64,000 nt of DNA from Thozetella sp. PMI_491 (taxonomy: Eukaryota; Ascomycota; Sordariomycetes; Chaetosphaeriales; Chaetosphaeriaceae), in the NCBI GenBank assembly GCA_021432635.1, contig MU270017.1, forward strand, positions 808,566 through 872,565. Direction: 5' to 3'. Below, piece by piece: positions 44,782-54,409 of the stretch. A program made the translations under genes and the position numbers. Numbering within the stretch: the stretch's first letter is position 1; each line of letters opens with the position of its first letter. The notes beneath the pieces were generated by a model. That model saw only the letters and a program-made list of their open reading frames with translations, was not told where the DNA came from and ran no database searches.

Positions 44782-47312
44782 ATGACGTCAATGGCAGCTG
44801 AATCGGTCTCGACGATACTCGTATCGTGCAAGCAGACCCGGTTCCACATCGCCAACCCTGACTATCGTGAGGCACGTTGCTCGGTCTTCTGAGGCCACTT
44901 TGCCTTGTTCTCTTGCTTGGGCTCTAACATGGTACCTGCTACATAGCTGGACATTGAAGGCCTGACCATCACGGTCACGTCCAGCGCCGGCGAGAAAGCC
45001 GGCCTGAAAGGCAAGGCGAAGGCCAGGGCCGAGGGAACTGAGGTCCTCAATAACGCCAAGCTTCGCCTCAAACCTGGCACAAAATATGCCCTGGTTGGCC
45101 GTAATGGCTCTGGGAAGTCAAGTGAGGATGGCCCCCGTCATGGCCCAGATGGTTGCTCCCTCGTCTTGCTGACCCCGAGCGCCAAGCCTTGTTGAAAGCT
45201 ATCGCCGAGAAGCTCATCCCCGGCATTCCAGAGCAGACGCGCGTCTCTATCCTCCAGCAAACCGATGTCACTGATACCAACACGGACGACTTTGGCCCTC
45301 GCGGCAGCGCAGATGGCACAGGAGGCAGCGCCTCTGATGGCCCCACCGTTCTCGAGGAGGTGATTGATAAGGCCACGGCCAAGAGCGAGCTGGAGCGAGA
45401 GATCAGCGGCAAGCGATCCCGATCGTAGAGAGAGAGAAAGATTGGTACCGCTCTAGCCAGATGCTAATGCAACGTAGTGCTCTCTGCCGGCGTAAGCAGC
45501 ACCGAACCGCATGGCGCCTCGCGAGCCTTAAGGCATATCCGGCACGAGCGCATGCAGAAGCGTCTCTTCGTGCTAGATAAGGATGCTCGGCTCCGCAGTG
45601 GTGCAAGGGGGAGTGCCGCCCGCAAGGCATTGGTCGAGTACGAAAAGGAGGTGGCCGAGTATGCGGTAATGTGAGGCGTCTCTGCATTCAGATCTCTGGC
45701 TGTATGCCCGGGTCAGAAGTCGCTAACAAGTGGCAGAAAGGAGCAGAATACCGAAGACATCTCGGCGGAGACCTTGCAGGCCGAGGCCCAAGAGGCTGCT
45801 GACATGCTGGCCGAGCTCCAGATCCAAGTCGAGCCATCACGCTTGGCGGATTTCGAGTCAAAGGCCAAGAAAATACTCACAGGTCTCGGCTTCACAGATG
45901 CGTACATGAGCAGAGCTGTTTCGAGCCTTTCCGGTGGATGGAAGATGCGGACAGCACTGGCGACTGTGCTGCTCACCGAGACGGATATCCTGATCCTCGA
46001 CGAGCCCACCAACTTTCTAGATCTCCTAGGCATCATTTGGCTCCAAAAGTACCTCCAATCCCTGGATGACACTCCGGACCCGCCAACACTCATCATGGTA
46101 TCGCACGATCGTGACTTCATCACCATATGTAGCGATCTTCTCATGATCAAGGACAAGGGACTCACGTACTTCCACGGGGACCTCCCGACGTACGAAGAGT
46201 CCCAGGCGGAGCGGAAGCTCTGGCTCCGCAAGATGAAGGACGCGGCCGACAAGCAAAAAGCACACATACAGGAAACGATCCATAAGAACATGGTGGCAGG
46301 CAAAAAGAACGACGACACTAATAAGATAAGGCAGGCCAAGTCTCGCCAGAAGAAACTCGATGACCGCTGGGGCATGCAAGTCAATGCCAAGGGCCACAGG
46401 CTCAAGCTCAACCGCGACATGGAAGGTTACCATTTCACGGCCCGGGAGGCCATCGACATTCCCCCAGACGAACGCCCGGTGACATTAGTGCTGCCTGAGC
46501 CGCCTGACCTACGCTTCCCTGGGGCGTTGATTACCCTCGAGGGGGCCGATTTCCGATATGGGTCGAAAGGCAAAAGCAAGCTGAAGTCGCAGGCCGACAC
46601 GCCTGCTACATTACAGGATGTCAGCCTATCAATACACATGGGCGATCGCATCGGAATACTGGGCCTCAACGGCGCCGGCAAGTCGACGCTCATCAAGCTG
46701 CTCGTAGAGTCGGAGAAGCCTACCAAGGGAACTGTGACCACGCATCCGCGTCTAAAGCTAGGATACTACTCACAGCATGCCGTAGAGGAGCTGCAAGCTT
46801 TGGCGAACGACGAGCCGGAGCTCACCGCCCTCTCACTCCTCATCCGGGAAGTTGCTGGAGAGCTAGACGAGGGCGAGGTGCGCGGCATGCTCGGCTCGCT
46901 CGGCCTGCCAGGGCGCATCGCCTCCGACATACCGATCCGCAAGCTCTCGGGCGGGCAGCTAGTGCGCTGCGAACTAGCGCGGCTGCTGTGGAAGCGGCCG
47001 CACTGCCTGATTCTTGACGAAGTCACCACACATCTGGACTACGAGACGGTCACGGCGCTGCGGGAGGTGCTGCGGGACTGGGAAGGGGCGGCTGTGGTGG
47101 TGAGCCATGACCGGTGGTTCATCCGCGGCGCCATCGAGGGGATGACGGACGAGGAGGGGAGCGAGGGAGAAGACGACGTCGGAGAAGAGGAGAGCCCGAG
47201 GCGGCGGGCGGTATTCCGGCTCAAGGCCGGCAAGCTGGTGGCGCTGCCCGGCGGCGTGCAGGACTTTGAGGACGTGATGGAGAAGCGGGTCAAGAAGCTC
47301 TTGAGTGCCTGA
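44782..47312 (+). CDS. ABC-F ATPase (twin-cassette, non-transporter)
   Basis: A predicted 751-residue soluble protein with two ATP-binding cassettes and no membrane segments. The ABC-F class acts on ribosomes in translation or its quality control. Proposed exons are 44782-44871, 44947-45121, 45187-45408, 45478-45670 and 45737-47312. Cassette 1 has Walker A GRNGSGKS (about 81-88, just before intron 2), signature SSLSGGW and Walker B ILILDEPTNFLD. The linker contains KIRQAKSRQKKLDD. Cassette 2 has GLNGAGKST, KLSGGQLVR and the variant Walker B LILDEVTTHLD, instead of the common DEPTNHLD. Introns 2 and 4 are ordinary GT-AG. Intron 3 fits only as GC-AG (GCAAGC donor), giving EREISVLSAG. Intron 1 is probably also GC-AG, though a weak GTCTTC donor is possible. 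The residue count therefore depends on intron 1. It does not look like Gcn20, New1 or eEF3; it is a separate filamentous-fungal subfamily. Confidence 0.88.
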
Positions 47313-47504
47313 TTCAACAGCGAGCGAGCTAGTTTAGTACCTTAGGGAATTGATCAACTCGATTGGCCCCAATCATAATGACGCCGCAATGGGATCCTCG
47401 AAGAGAACAGTATAATAATCCATGCTGGTCTCGGCTAAGAGCCTTGTAAGAGAGCCACCTGCAGCATCGTAAAATCCACCTAGGGCCGCTTTGCGCGAGC
47501 GAAA

Positions 47505-48989
47505 TTAGACATCATGTCTATCAGCCAGGACCTTGAGCCGCGAGTCTTCAGTCTTTGTGACCTCCATCCACCCGCCCTTGGGAATCTCCACAATCGTGCC
47601 ATCGATGCACACCTTGCGCCACCGCGGATCCTCCTCGAGAATGCTCACCCGCAGAGCCTCGATGGCCTCATAGCCGACCTTCCCCTCAGGCTCGCCATCC
47701 TTGCCATCCCACGTGAGACCGAGGTGCGCTCCCTCCTGGTAGGCCGCCATCATGATCTGCATGGAACGGTCGCCGCCGACGTCGCCCCAGTGCACGAGCC
47801 GCAGCTGACCGTCGAGCGGCTTGCTGGCGGGCGAGATGGTGAACGTCTTTTCGAGGTTGGAGAGCGGCGTGGCCAGGACGTAGTCGAAGCGCTCGCCCGG
47901 CGTGAGCTCTGTCCACTCGGCGGCGTCGCCGCCGCCCCGGCGCACGTCTACACGGACGGTGTACGAGTGACCCAGCTTGAGCAGCTCCTGCGCGGCCATG
48001 CCGAACCGCTTGGCGCCGTGCTTGCGGTACTCGGGCGTGTCGCTCTCCCACACGAGGTTGGCGTGGAAGCCGTAGCTGGCGACAACGGCGCTGATCAGAT
48101 GCGAGACGGCACTGGTCCGTTCCTGGAGGTCCTCCGGATTGGTGTCGTCCGCAGCGGCCTCGCCGTCCGGGCCGGCGTAGACGACGAGATGCGACCCCGG
48201 GGAGAAGGCGGCCTTGAACGTCGGGAGCGGAGCTGGGGTTCCCCGGAAAAGAGTCCGGAGGCCGAGGACGAAAGAGGAGGGCACGGGCTTGTCCTTGGCA
48301 AGGTAATGAGGCTTATTGAGCGAGTGGAACAGAGCATTTCCCGTGCCTAGAGGGAGAAGGGCAACCGTGTTGTCGAGGCTCTTGCCTTGCGTCTCATCGG
48401 CACCATTGAGAAGGTCAACCGTGCCGCCATCGCCGCTCAGTAAGACGATGGTGTTCGCGGTTGCGCGGCCGGCGCTCAGGCCGTAGGCAAAGTCCCGGAC
48501 GCTATGCTGGTTTCTTGTGGAGACGACCTGGTAGCCATGGCCCTCAGGAGAGCTCCATTCTTGGAGCCCGAGGGCGGTCAGCAGGGGCCGGAGGACCTCG
48601 CTCCAAAAGCCTTCGGCCTTGCGCAGGCCGGACCGGGTGGAGACGATGATGTGCAGCTGGCGATGCGGGTCGGAGACTAAGTGGCCGGGTGCTGCGGAGA
48701 CAGAGAATTGCTCGAGCTCCTGGGGAAGAGATGGGATGGAGAGCGACGACAGCTTGGGCGGCGCGTTGGGGTCATCGCCGCCGGACAAGCTGTATACCAA
48801 GTGACGACCATCCTCGGCAGGAGATGTCACGACCAGGACGATTTCCTCTTCTTTCAATCGGCCGGATGGCTCTGAGAGACTGCCTCCCTCGACGGCCCAT
48901 ATCAATTCTCCATTTGCGTAGTCGGTGAAATGAGCTTCGCCTAGAGACGAGACTCCCTCCCCGGGTTGTGGCGTAATGTCGGCGGACAT
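47505..48989 (-). CDS. Diacylglycerol/sphingoid lipid kinase-domain protein
   Basis: A predicted 494-residue single-exon protein with a DAGK catalytic-type nucleotide-binding fold, as in sphingoid base, diacylglycerol and ceramide kinases that phosphorylate membrane lipids. The phosphate-binding loop is at about 184-190 (LSGDGGT, versus the usual GGDGT), followed by VDLLNG. The second block is PLGTGNAL at about 213-220. A later C-terminal half carries WGDVGGDRSMQIM. I chose the ATG at 48989 (MSADITPQPGEG). The frame is open further upstream but only from a TTG, and that stretch contains a GTAAGC donor-like site, so a 5' UTR intron may lie there. It is convergent with the ABC-F gene, with only 192 bp between the two stop codons. 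Substrate is not determined. Confidence 0.82.
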   Translation of the reverse strand: MSADITPQPGEGVSSLGEAHFTDYANGELIWAVEGGSLSEPSGRLKEEEIVLVVTSPAEDGRHLVYSLSGGDDPNAPPKLSSLSIPSLPQELEQFSVSAAPGHLVSDPHRQLHIIVSTRSGLRKAEGFWSEVLRPLLTALGLQEWSSPEGHGYQVVSTRNQHSVRDFAYGLSAGRATANTIVLLSGDGGTVDLLNGADETQGKSLDNTVALLPLGTGNALFHSLNKPHYLAKDKPVPSSFVLGLRTLFRGTPAPLPTFKAAFSPGSHLVVYAGPDGEAAADDTNPEDLQERTSAVSHLISAVVASYGFHANLVWESDTPEYRKHGAKRFGMAAQELLKLGHSYTVRVDVRRGGGDAAEWTELTPGERFDYVLATPLSNLEKTFTISPASKPLDGQLRLVHWGDVGGDRSMQIMMAAYQEGAHLGLTWDGKDGEPEGKVGYEAIEALRVSILEEDPRWRKVCIDGTIVEIPKGGWMEVTKTEDSRLKVLADRHDV

Positions 48990-49398
48990 CTCGGCGATCC
49001 GGAGCGACGCTCTAGAGTATTTGTGCACGTAGGCTTCAGCCAAAGGAGAGCTTACCAAAGAGTTACTCGAGGAGTGGTAGTCACGGAAGTTAATTTAGGC
49101 TTGATCAAGGTACGGAGAGGTACGGTGAGTTACGAATAGCTGATAGGTATCTAAGGTATGGCGTTATGGTATTACCGCCTGCCTGATTAAAGGCCGAGGC
49201 GGGACCGGAACTAAGCGGTGGACCCGCCTACCCGACCGCATTATCAATCCGGCGCTCCTCTGGTTGCCGCTTGCTCACAAAACACCACCTCCGTCCCGGC
49301 AGGCCCGGTGGAGGAAGGGGAGCAGCCCACCGTCCTTCTTCTCCTCGCACTAAAAGCGGGAGGCGTGGCCTCTGTTTTTTTTATTGATTGCAGCTGCA
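48990..49398. promoter_or_regulatory. Promoter of the lipid-kinase gene and 3' region of TRM1
   Basis: About 400 bp between two minus-strand genes. A short repetitive stretch of ggtacgg/gagttacg units occurs near 49110-49135. A possible 5' UTR intron donor (GTAAGC) of the downstream gene lies at about 49055 on the minus strand. Confidence 0.4.
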
Positions 49399-51552
49399 TC
49401 ATTTGCCCTTGGCCCTGCTCATTGGACCCCAGAACTCCCTAGGGTTGACCTGATAACGGACGAGCTTCTCGCGATTGGTTTGCTGACGGCCGAGAGCCTC
49501 GTCAAATACCACTTCGGGTTTCTTCTCGACATCTCCTTCAGGCCGCTCTCCGGCTCCCTCCCCATTCTCCTCCTCGATCTGTTTGTTCAGACCCAACAGC
49601 CTGTACCCTGCGGATCCAGGTTTAATGTTTTGTTCTTTCACCGGCGCCTTTTGGCGGACCCATTCCCTCATGATTTGCCAGACGGCAGACCAGGGGGCAT
49701 CGGTCTTGATGCTTCCTGGCTTGCAGTGGCTTCGAGTAGACCGGTAGCCCATGCCGATTAATGCGCCGCGGAAGGCAGCTTCCGAGGGCGTGGCACAGTG
49801 CACAGTTTTTGCCAAAAGACTGGGATGGAAGAAGAAGGGATAGGGGTCCGTGGCGGCCAGATCGGTCTGCCTCGAGCTGTTCCCTTTTTCCAGACTCTGA
49901 TGACCCTTCTCGCCTTCAACGACCGACCCGACCCGGTCCTCGTCGTTTTGTTGCGCCGCTTCTAGATCTTCACGGGGGGTGAGAATCTCTTCAAGGGCTG
50001 TCGTGAGCATCCCCCGTATCCTGGCTGTCGTGCCATACACCTCTGTTGAGACGCCGGAGAGCTCAGCGAGAATGCTCTCGACAAAGGTAGGGGAATGTAT
50101 CCGGCCGGCATACATCGGTCCCGCCAAGTGCATCGTCGAGCCGCAATGCGCACAGACTGAGTCGGTCGTAGGAGCGGCCGCCATCCCATGCTTGTAGAAG
50201 AACCCCGTCCCCTTCTTGTTCGGCGCAGCCTTGTTCTTCATCAAGAGCTGGGTCTCCCACGCGCCGCAGCCAGAGTCGCAATTGAAGACAACCATGTTCT
50301 TACCGCCCTGGAACTTAACATCAGCTGCCGATTTCTTAACTTTGACGAAGACCCGGATGTAGAAGTCGATCGACAAGGACAGGAGGGGTTCGATGGCAAG
50401 ACCGTACCGGGCGGCCGCCGTTTCGATGCCGTGGAGAATGATGCGGATGCCGGCTTCGTGACTGAAGTAACCTTTTACAGGGACTCCTCCATAGAGAGAG
50501 TAGCACTTCTCCGGGTACCCGTTGGACGCCCACACGCCCGAATCAGTGCAGGTAACACAGAGGAGGCCACCATCGTCCCGCACTGACTGCACTGCAGCGT
50601 CAAAAAAGGGAGCGGCAGTCCCGTAGGGATCAAGGTCGACCACGTCGTATTTTTTACTGCTGGAAGATCCCTTGGCTTCCTTCCCGTGCACGTTCGCCCG
50701 GCGCAGCTCCTCGATGATGAGCTCATACATGTGCGCTAGAGCATCATCGTGGGTGACCTTGATTTTAGACTGTAGCCCGTTGTGTTCCACATTCAGCTTA
50801 ATGGCATCGGCTGCTAACTTTCCGATGTCGTTAGCGGTCACTGAAGTGACAAAGGGTATCTCATGCGCGTAGCGGAGCGCTCGGAGACCGCTTGCCGAAA
50901 GCGCATCCAGAATGGTGAAGCTAGGGCCTGCGGGCTGCTGTCTCGATTCCGTACCAGCAGATACGTTCTTTATGTCGCTCTGGTTATCCACCGGCGCCGC
51001 AGCAGGAGCCGGATCCGCGCCCTCAGCTGTCTCGGTGTCTGCTGTTGTTGGCGCGGAGTCGGCCTTGGCTGGATGTTTCGCTCCCTCATCGGATACCTTT
51101 TGTGCTTTGGTGGGTGGGTCGCCCTCCTGTTGCCCCTGCCTCTCTCTCTTTCTCTTCTTCTTCTCCGCAAGCTTCTCTCTCCAACTCTGGCTGGCTGCCT
51201 CCTTTCGTTCCACCCTCGTCTTCCCATATGCCTTAATCGCCAACACCGTCAGGTCGCGGTTGAACTGCTGAATCGGATTGTAAAAAACTTGCTGCACTTG
51301 GTCCCCCGCCTCCGTTGCCTTCGAGTCTTGGCTGGCCACGGGAACGAGAATGTGCGCCAGGCCCTCCTTGACAGTCGTGTATCGCTTCCCTTCGTGGTCG
51401 ATAATCTGCTTGTCGGCAGGCGGGGCCGAGATGGGCTTCGCGTCCGACGTCATTGTGCGACCGTACCAGAGAAAGAACCGTTTGCTAGGCAGGGAGTCGC
51501 TTGCATTTCGAAGCAAGATGCTCCGGGAAGTTTTGAGGAAGCTTCTCTTCAT
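49399..51552 (-). CDS. TRM1: tRNA (guanine(26)-N2)-dimethyltransferase Trm1
   Basis: A 717-residue single-exon enzyme that uses S-adenosylmethionine to dimethylate G26 of tRNAs. The SAM-binding motif is at about 214-229 (LDALSASGLRALRYAH), the next acidic strand at VTANDI, and the catalytic block DLDPYGTAAPFFDA at about 307-320. The zinc-type cysteines C425, C429, C467 and C470 lie in NCDSGCG and VCAHCGS, and the C-terminal domain includes GSIKTDAPWSAVWQIM. Between PIQQFNRDL and the methyltransferase core is a low-complexity insert with a nuclear-signal-like KKKRKRER at 131-138. The first 33 residues are basic, hydroxylated and free of acidic residues except one, like a mitochondrial presequence. 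A second in-frame Met at 34 (MTSDAKP) would give the nuclear form. Dual targeting from alternative starts is known for yeast Trm1. The gene is divergent from the SLATT gene. Confidence 0.97.
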   Translation of the reverse strand: MKRSFLKTSRSILLRNASDSLPSKRFFLWYGRTMTSDAKPISAPPADKQIIDHEGKRYTTVKEGLAHILVPVASQDSKATEAGDQVQQVFYNPIQQFNRDLTVLAIKAYGKTRVERKEAASQSWREKLAEKKKRKRERQGQQEGDPPTKAQKVSDEGAKHPAKADSAPTTADTETAEGADPAPAAAPVDNQSDIKNVSAGTESRQQPAGPSFTILDALSASGLRALRYAHEIPFVTSVTANDIGKLAADAIKLNVEHNGLQSKIKVTHDDALAHMYELIIEELRRANVHGKEAKGSSSSKKYDVVDLDPYGTAAPFFDAAVQSVRDDGGLLCVTCTDSGVWASNGYPEKCYSLYGGVPVKGYFSHEAGIRIILHGIETAAARYGLAIEPLLSLSIDFYIRVFVKVKKSAADVKFQGGKNMVVFNCDSGCGAWETQLLMKNKAAPNKKGTGFFYKHGMAAAPTTDSVCAHCGSTMHLAGPMYAGRIHSPTFVESILAELSGVSTEVYGTTARIRGMLTTALEEILTPREDLEAAQQNDEDRVGSVVEGEKGHQSLEKGNSSRQTDLAATDPYPFFFHPSLLAKTVHCATPSEAAFRGALIGMGYRSTRSHCKPGSIKTDAPWSAVWQIMREWVRQKAPVKEQNIKPGSAGYRLLGLNKQIEEENGEGAGERPEGDVEKKPEVVFDEALGRQQTNREKLVRYQVNPREFWGPMSRAKGK

Positions 51553-52230
51553 CCGCGAAGCGGCAGTGCCGGACTGGACGCTAATTGGTGACCAAAGCCC
51601 GCGTGGAAAAGAGCTTCTGCTTGACCCAAATTTTTTGGCATTTCTGCCAGGCGGTCAAGACAAGCTCATCTCCATTTTGGGTGCTGCGGCACCCCTCGGT
51701 GAGAACAACCCCCACTTTTGTTCCCCGGCATTGCGTTGTACCTGCTGCACTTGGCGAAGTCAGTGGGCTAGGTGGCTTAGTTATACCTATGGTCATTGGG
51801 TCATGGGACTACTTGAGTAGATTGCCTTTTGCGGTGTTTTGAACCTTGTCCTACGCAATATTCCTTCTGCCAACAGACACAGTGTAGCAAGTCCAGGAGC
51901 TACCTACGTAATCGGCCCAAGTTGTACTTGCTTGGCTGCTCCCCTTTTTGTCCGACGTTCACAAATCTCCATGGTTCCTTCTGTAAACAATGTCTTTCCC
52001 GGACGAGGGAATCGAGCTCGCCTCTTTCTGGGTTCTTTTCCAAGTCCCTCCTTTGGAAACGCACCCTCTCTGATGCCACGGCTCTCGTTTCTTGCTGTGC
52101 TTTGGCCGTTTTGGGGAAATTTTGGCGCCTTAGGGATTGTACACCATCTCGAGAGGTTGTTCTTGAATCTACACATGACCAACTTCTCATAGCATATTCT
52201 CCATAACCTCACATCTGCCAATTGTGGAAG
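51553..52230. promoter_or_regulatory. Divergent promoter region between TRM1 and the SLATT gene
   Basis: About 680 bp between two start codons on opposite strands. No TATA box or recognised operator. The shared region could allow coordinated expression, but nothing in the sequence proves it. Confidence 0.45.
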
Positions 52231-53082
52231 ATGATGGCGACCTCCCGCAACGGAACTCCAACAATTCCCCCCAACGCTAGCCAGTCGGAGAGAGCCGAGA
52301 GCATCCGATCTGAGAAGCCTTCTAGCATCCCGGTGGCGACTCGGGCGGCCAATGTGACAGCCAACAGTCCCCGATCTGGGCCTCCCCCGGCTAATAGACC
52401 CAAGTCGACCTTGTACCGGTTCCTGACTCCGACGGAATGGGCCAGAATCGCTCACGGCGTCGGTGCCATCAGGGAGGGCGAAACACACAGCGTCGTACAT
52501 CCCACCTGCTGGTACTGGCCCCCGAGCGGCATCCCTGACGGTCTCTATCGCGATGTAGTTCTCGAGAGAACCAAGAACCTCTATTGGTACCACGTCCTCA
52601 GCACCATCCGCTGGTTCCTGATGATTGTTCAGATCGTCATCGGTGCCGTCCTGACTGCGCTGGGATCGCTACACAGCAACGACAGCATACCCATCATGAT
52701 ACTTGCCGCAATTAATACGATTGACGCAGGGCTCTTGGCGCTGATGCACAACAGCGGCCTGCCTGACCGTTATCGCATGAACAAGGTAGAGTTCAGCAGG
52801 GTACAGGACTTCCTCAAGGTGCGTTCTTTTCTTCTTTCCCAGCGGGCTCCGCCTCTAACTAGAGAGAAGGAAATCCTCGACACCGGCATCGTCGAGAGCG
52901 GGCAGACAGTTGATCAGGTGCTCGCCGAGTGCTTCGAAAGATTCCAGGAAGCCAAGACGACGGTTCTCCACAATATGCCGGACTACTATGCCGCCACGCC
53001 CGCGAGGGTGAAGGTGACAAAGCCCGCGCTCTCGGCGCCGGATACCGACACTCGCGGGCATCCGCTACAGCTTCCGCTCTGA
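52231..53082 (+). CDS. Fungal SLATT-domain two-transmembrane protein
   Basis: A predicted 283-residue membrane protein. The start is the ATGATG at 52231; the frame extends upstream only through a TTG. A Ser/Pro-rich N-terminus precedes the segment LYRFLTPTEWARIAHG. A helix (LYRDVVLERTKNLYWYH) follows, then two hydrophobic helices at about 127-147 and 152-172, and a helical tail (FERFQEAKTTVLHNMPDY). This layout matches my memory of the fungal branch of the SLATT family (SMODS- and SLOG-associating 2TM effector). Bacterial SLATT relatives are predicted pore-forming effectors in nucleotide-signalling defence; the fungal role is unknown. A 48-nt segment at 52819-52866 looks like a short intron (GTGCGT donor, CTAACT then AG) and is in frame, so both spliced and unspliced forms are open. 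Branch-to-acceptor spacing would be very tight. Confidence 0.75.
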   Translation: MMATSRNGTPTIPPNASQSERAESIRSEKPSSIPVATRAANVTANSPRSGPPPANRPKSTLYRFLTPTEWARIAHGVGAIREGETHSVVHPTCWYWPPSGIPDGLYRDVVLERTKNLYWYHVLSTIRWFLMIVQIVIGAVLTALGSLHSNDSIPIMILAAINTIDAGLLALMHNSGLPDRYRMNKVEFSRVQDFLKVRSFLLSQRAPPLTREKEILDTGIVESGQTVDQVLAECFERFQEAKTTVLHNMPDYYAATPARVKVTKPALSAPDTDTRGHPLQLPL

Positions 53083-54382
53083 ATCAGGTCTTGGAGTAGG
53101 AACGATAGTTCTTTGTCTGGTACGCGCACAGCGAGACAACAAGGGCTCGGGCGGGTCGAGACCGGCGTTCCGCGTCGGCGGCGAGCCTCGACGAGGACAC
53201 TGTCTCTTGACCAATAGCTACTTGAGCGACCGTTGAGACATGTTCTATCTTTGGGTTTCGATAACTTTTGCAGATGCGAGGGGAAGCCTCCCCGCGCGGC
53301 TGTTGCGACTTCGACGCCGATATTTCGAACCTCGGCGCCACTTCATTTCCGCCGAGCATGAATATTGTATCTGTTGTCGATGGTATTAAGTTCACCAGTT
53401 GGCAATATTTGATCGTTTCTTGGCGACCGTGGAGGCCGGCCGTGGTTGAAAATGATATCCCAATTTCGCGAGGTTGGCGGAGCAAACGGCAAGATAGTTA
53501 TCCGCGTTGGTATGTAAAGAGCTTTGACCGATCCCACTAGGCATACAGGGCGAATTGTGCATACCGTACGGAGGTAGCGTGGGCGACTAGCATGTGGCCC
53601 CTGTCTCCCCGCACATGTGTGGTGCCAGTGGCGCTCTTGGGACGAACCGGCGGAAGCCAAAAAGTCAGGGACCATCGGAGGCACGCGGGCACGTCGCCTC
53701 GCTCCCTTAGACCCTATCTAGCTGCTGACGTCTGTACCTTTCGGGCCTAATGCTAGTCTAGCTAGCTTCGTTAATTAACTTGGGGCTGGATCTGCGCCGC
53801 ACCTGATGTCAACACTAAAGCCGGATCCTTTGCTGAAGAAGGCCTCTGTTTTGGTAAAAGAAATCCTCCCACCCCCCAGCTCTTCAGCCTGAATGTTCTT
53901 TCTACGGGGATTATGTCGCCCGCGTTGGAAGAGCGGGGGAGCTAACGGCCAGCCACTGTCTCACCTGGTCGGGAATGCTGCAGCTCACTAGCATTTGGTC
54001 TTTGGTAGCATAACGCCAACCTTCGATGCCAAGATCGGACTTGCCAACGTTGCTAACGACACGGGAGGCGCCATTCCCCTTCCGCTAGTCGTCCTGATGG
54101 AGCAAGGCGTGGCGGGCAGCGTCGACCCCCAATTCCCAGATAACCAGCCGAATTGAGGAGCTCGCTGGCTTACACCCCCTCCCCCTTTTCCCCCAACATC
54201 GCTTCTGCCCTTTGCGACCAGTCATTCATTGCGTCTTGTCATTACCGAGTCCTAGATCACGACCAGTCGCGTGGAATTCGAGCTACCTAGCTCGCGTCCC
54301 GCCGTGTCTGTCGTTCTCCCCGCGCGTGCTCCTCTTCTGGCCCGTACCTTCCTTTATCTTCCGGCCCGTCATTCTCTCCAAA
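53083..54382. other. Intergenic region upstream of the glycosyltransferase
   Basis: About 1.3 kb without a recognisable gene. The final 250 bp is CT-rich and probably promoter and leader of the downstream gene. Confidence 0.5.
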
Positions 54383-54409
54383 ATGCGACCTGCTGCCGAG
54401 CGAGCATGA
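54383..54409 (+). other. Short uORF overlapping an upstream start codon
   Basis: An 8-codon frame (MRPAAERA) whose TGA overlaps the next ATG at 54406 in the arrangement ATGA. If transcribed, it could affect which start codon of the glycosyltransferase message is used. Confidence 0.35.

Noticed and set aside
47514-48350. 278-codon plus-strand ORF opposite the lipid kinase gene
   Set aside because: Antisense shadow of a GC-rich coding region.
48990-49058. N-terminal extension of the lipid-kinase protein
   Set aside because: It begins at TTG, not ATG, and contains a splice-donor-like sequence. The ATG at 48989 is preferred.
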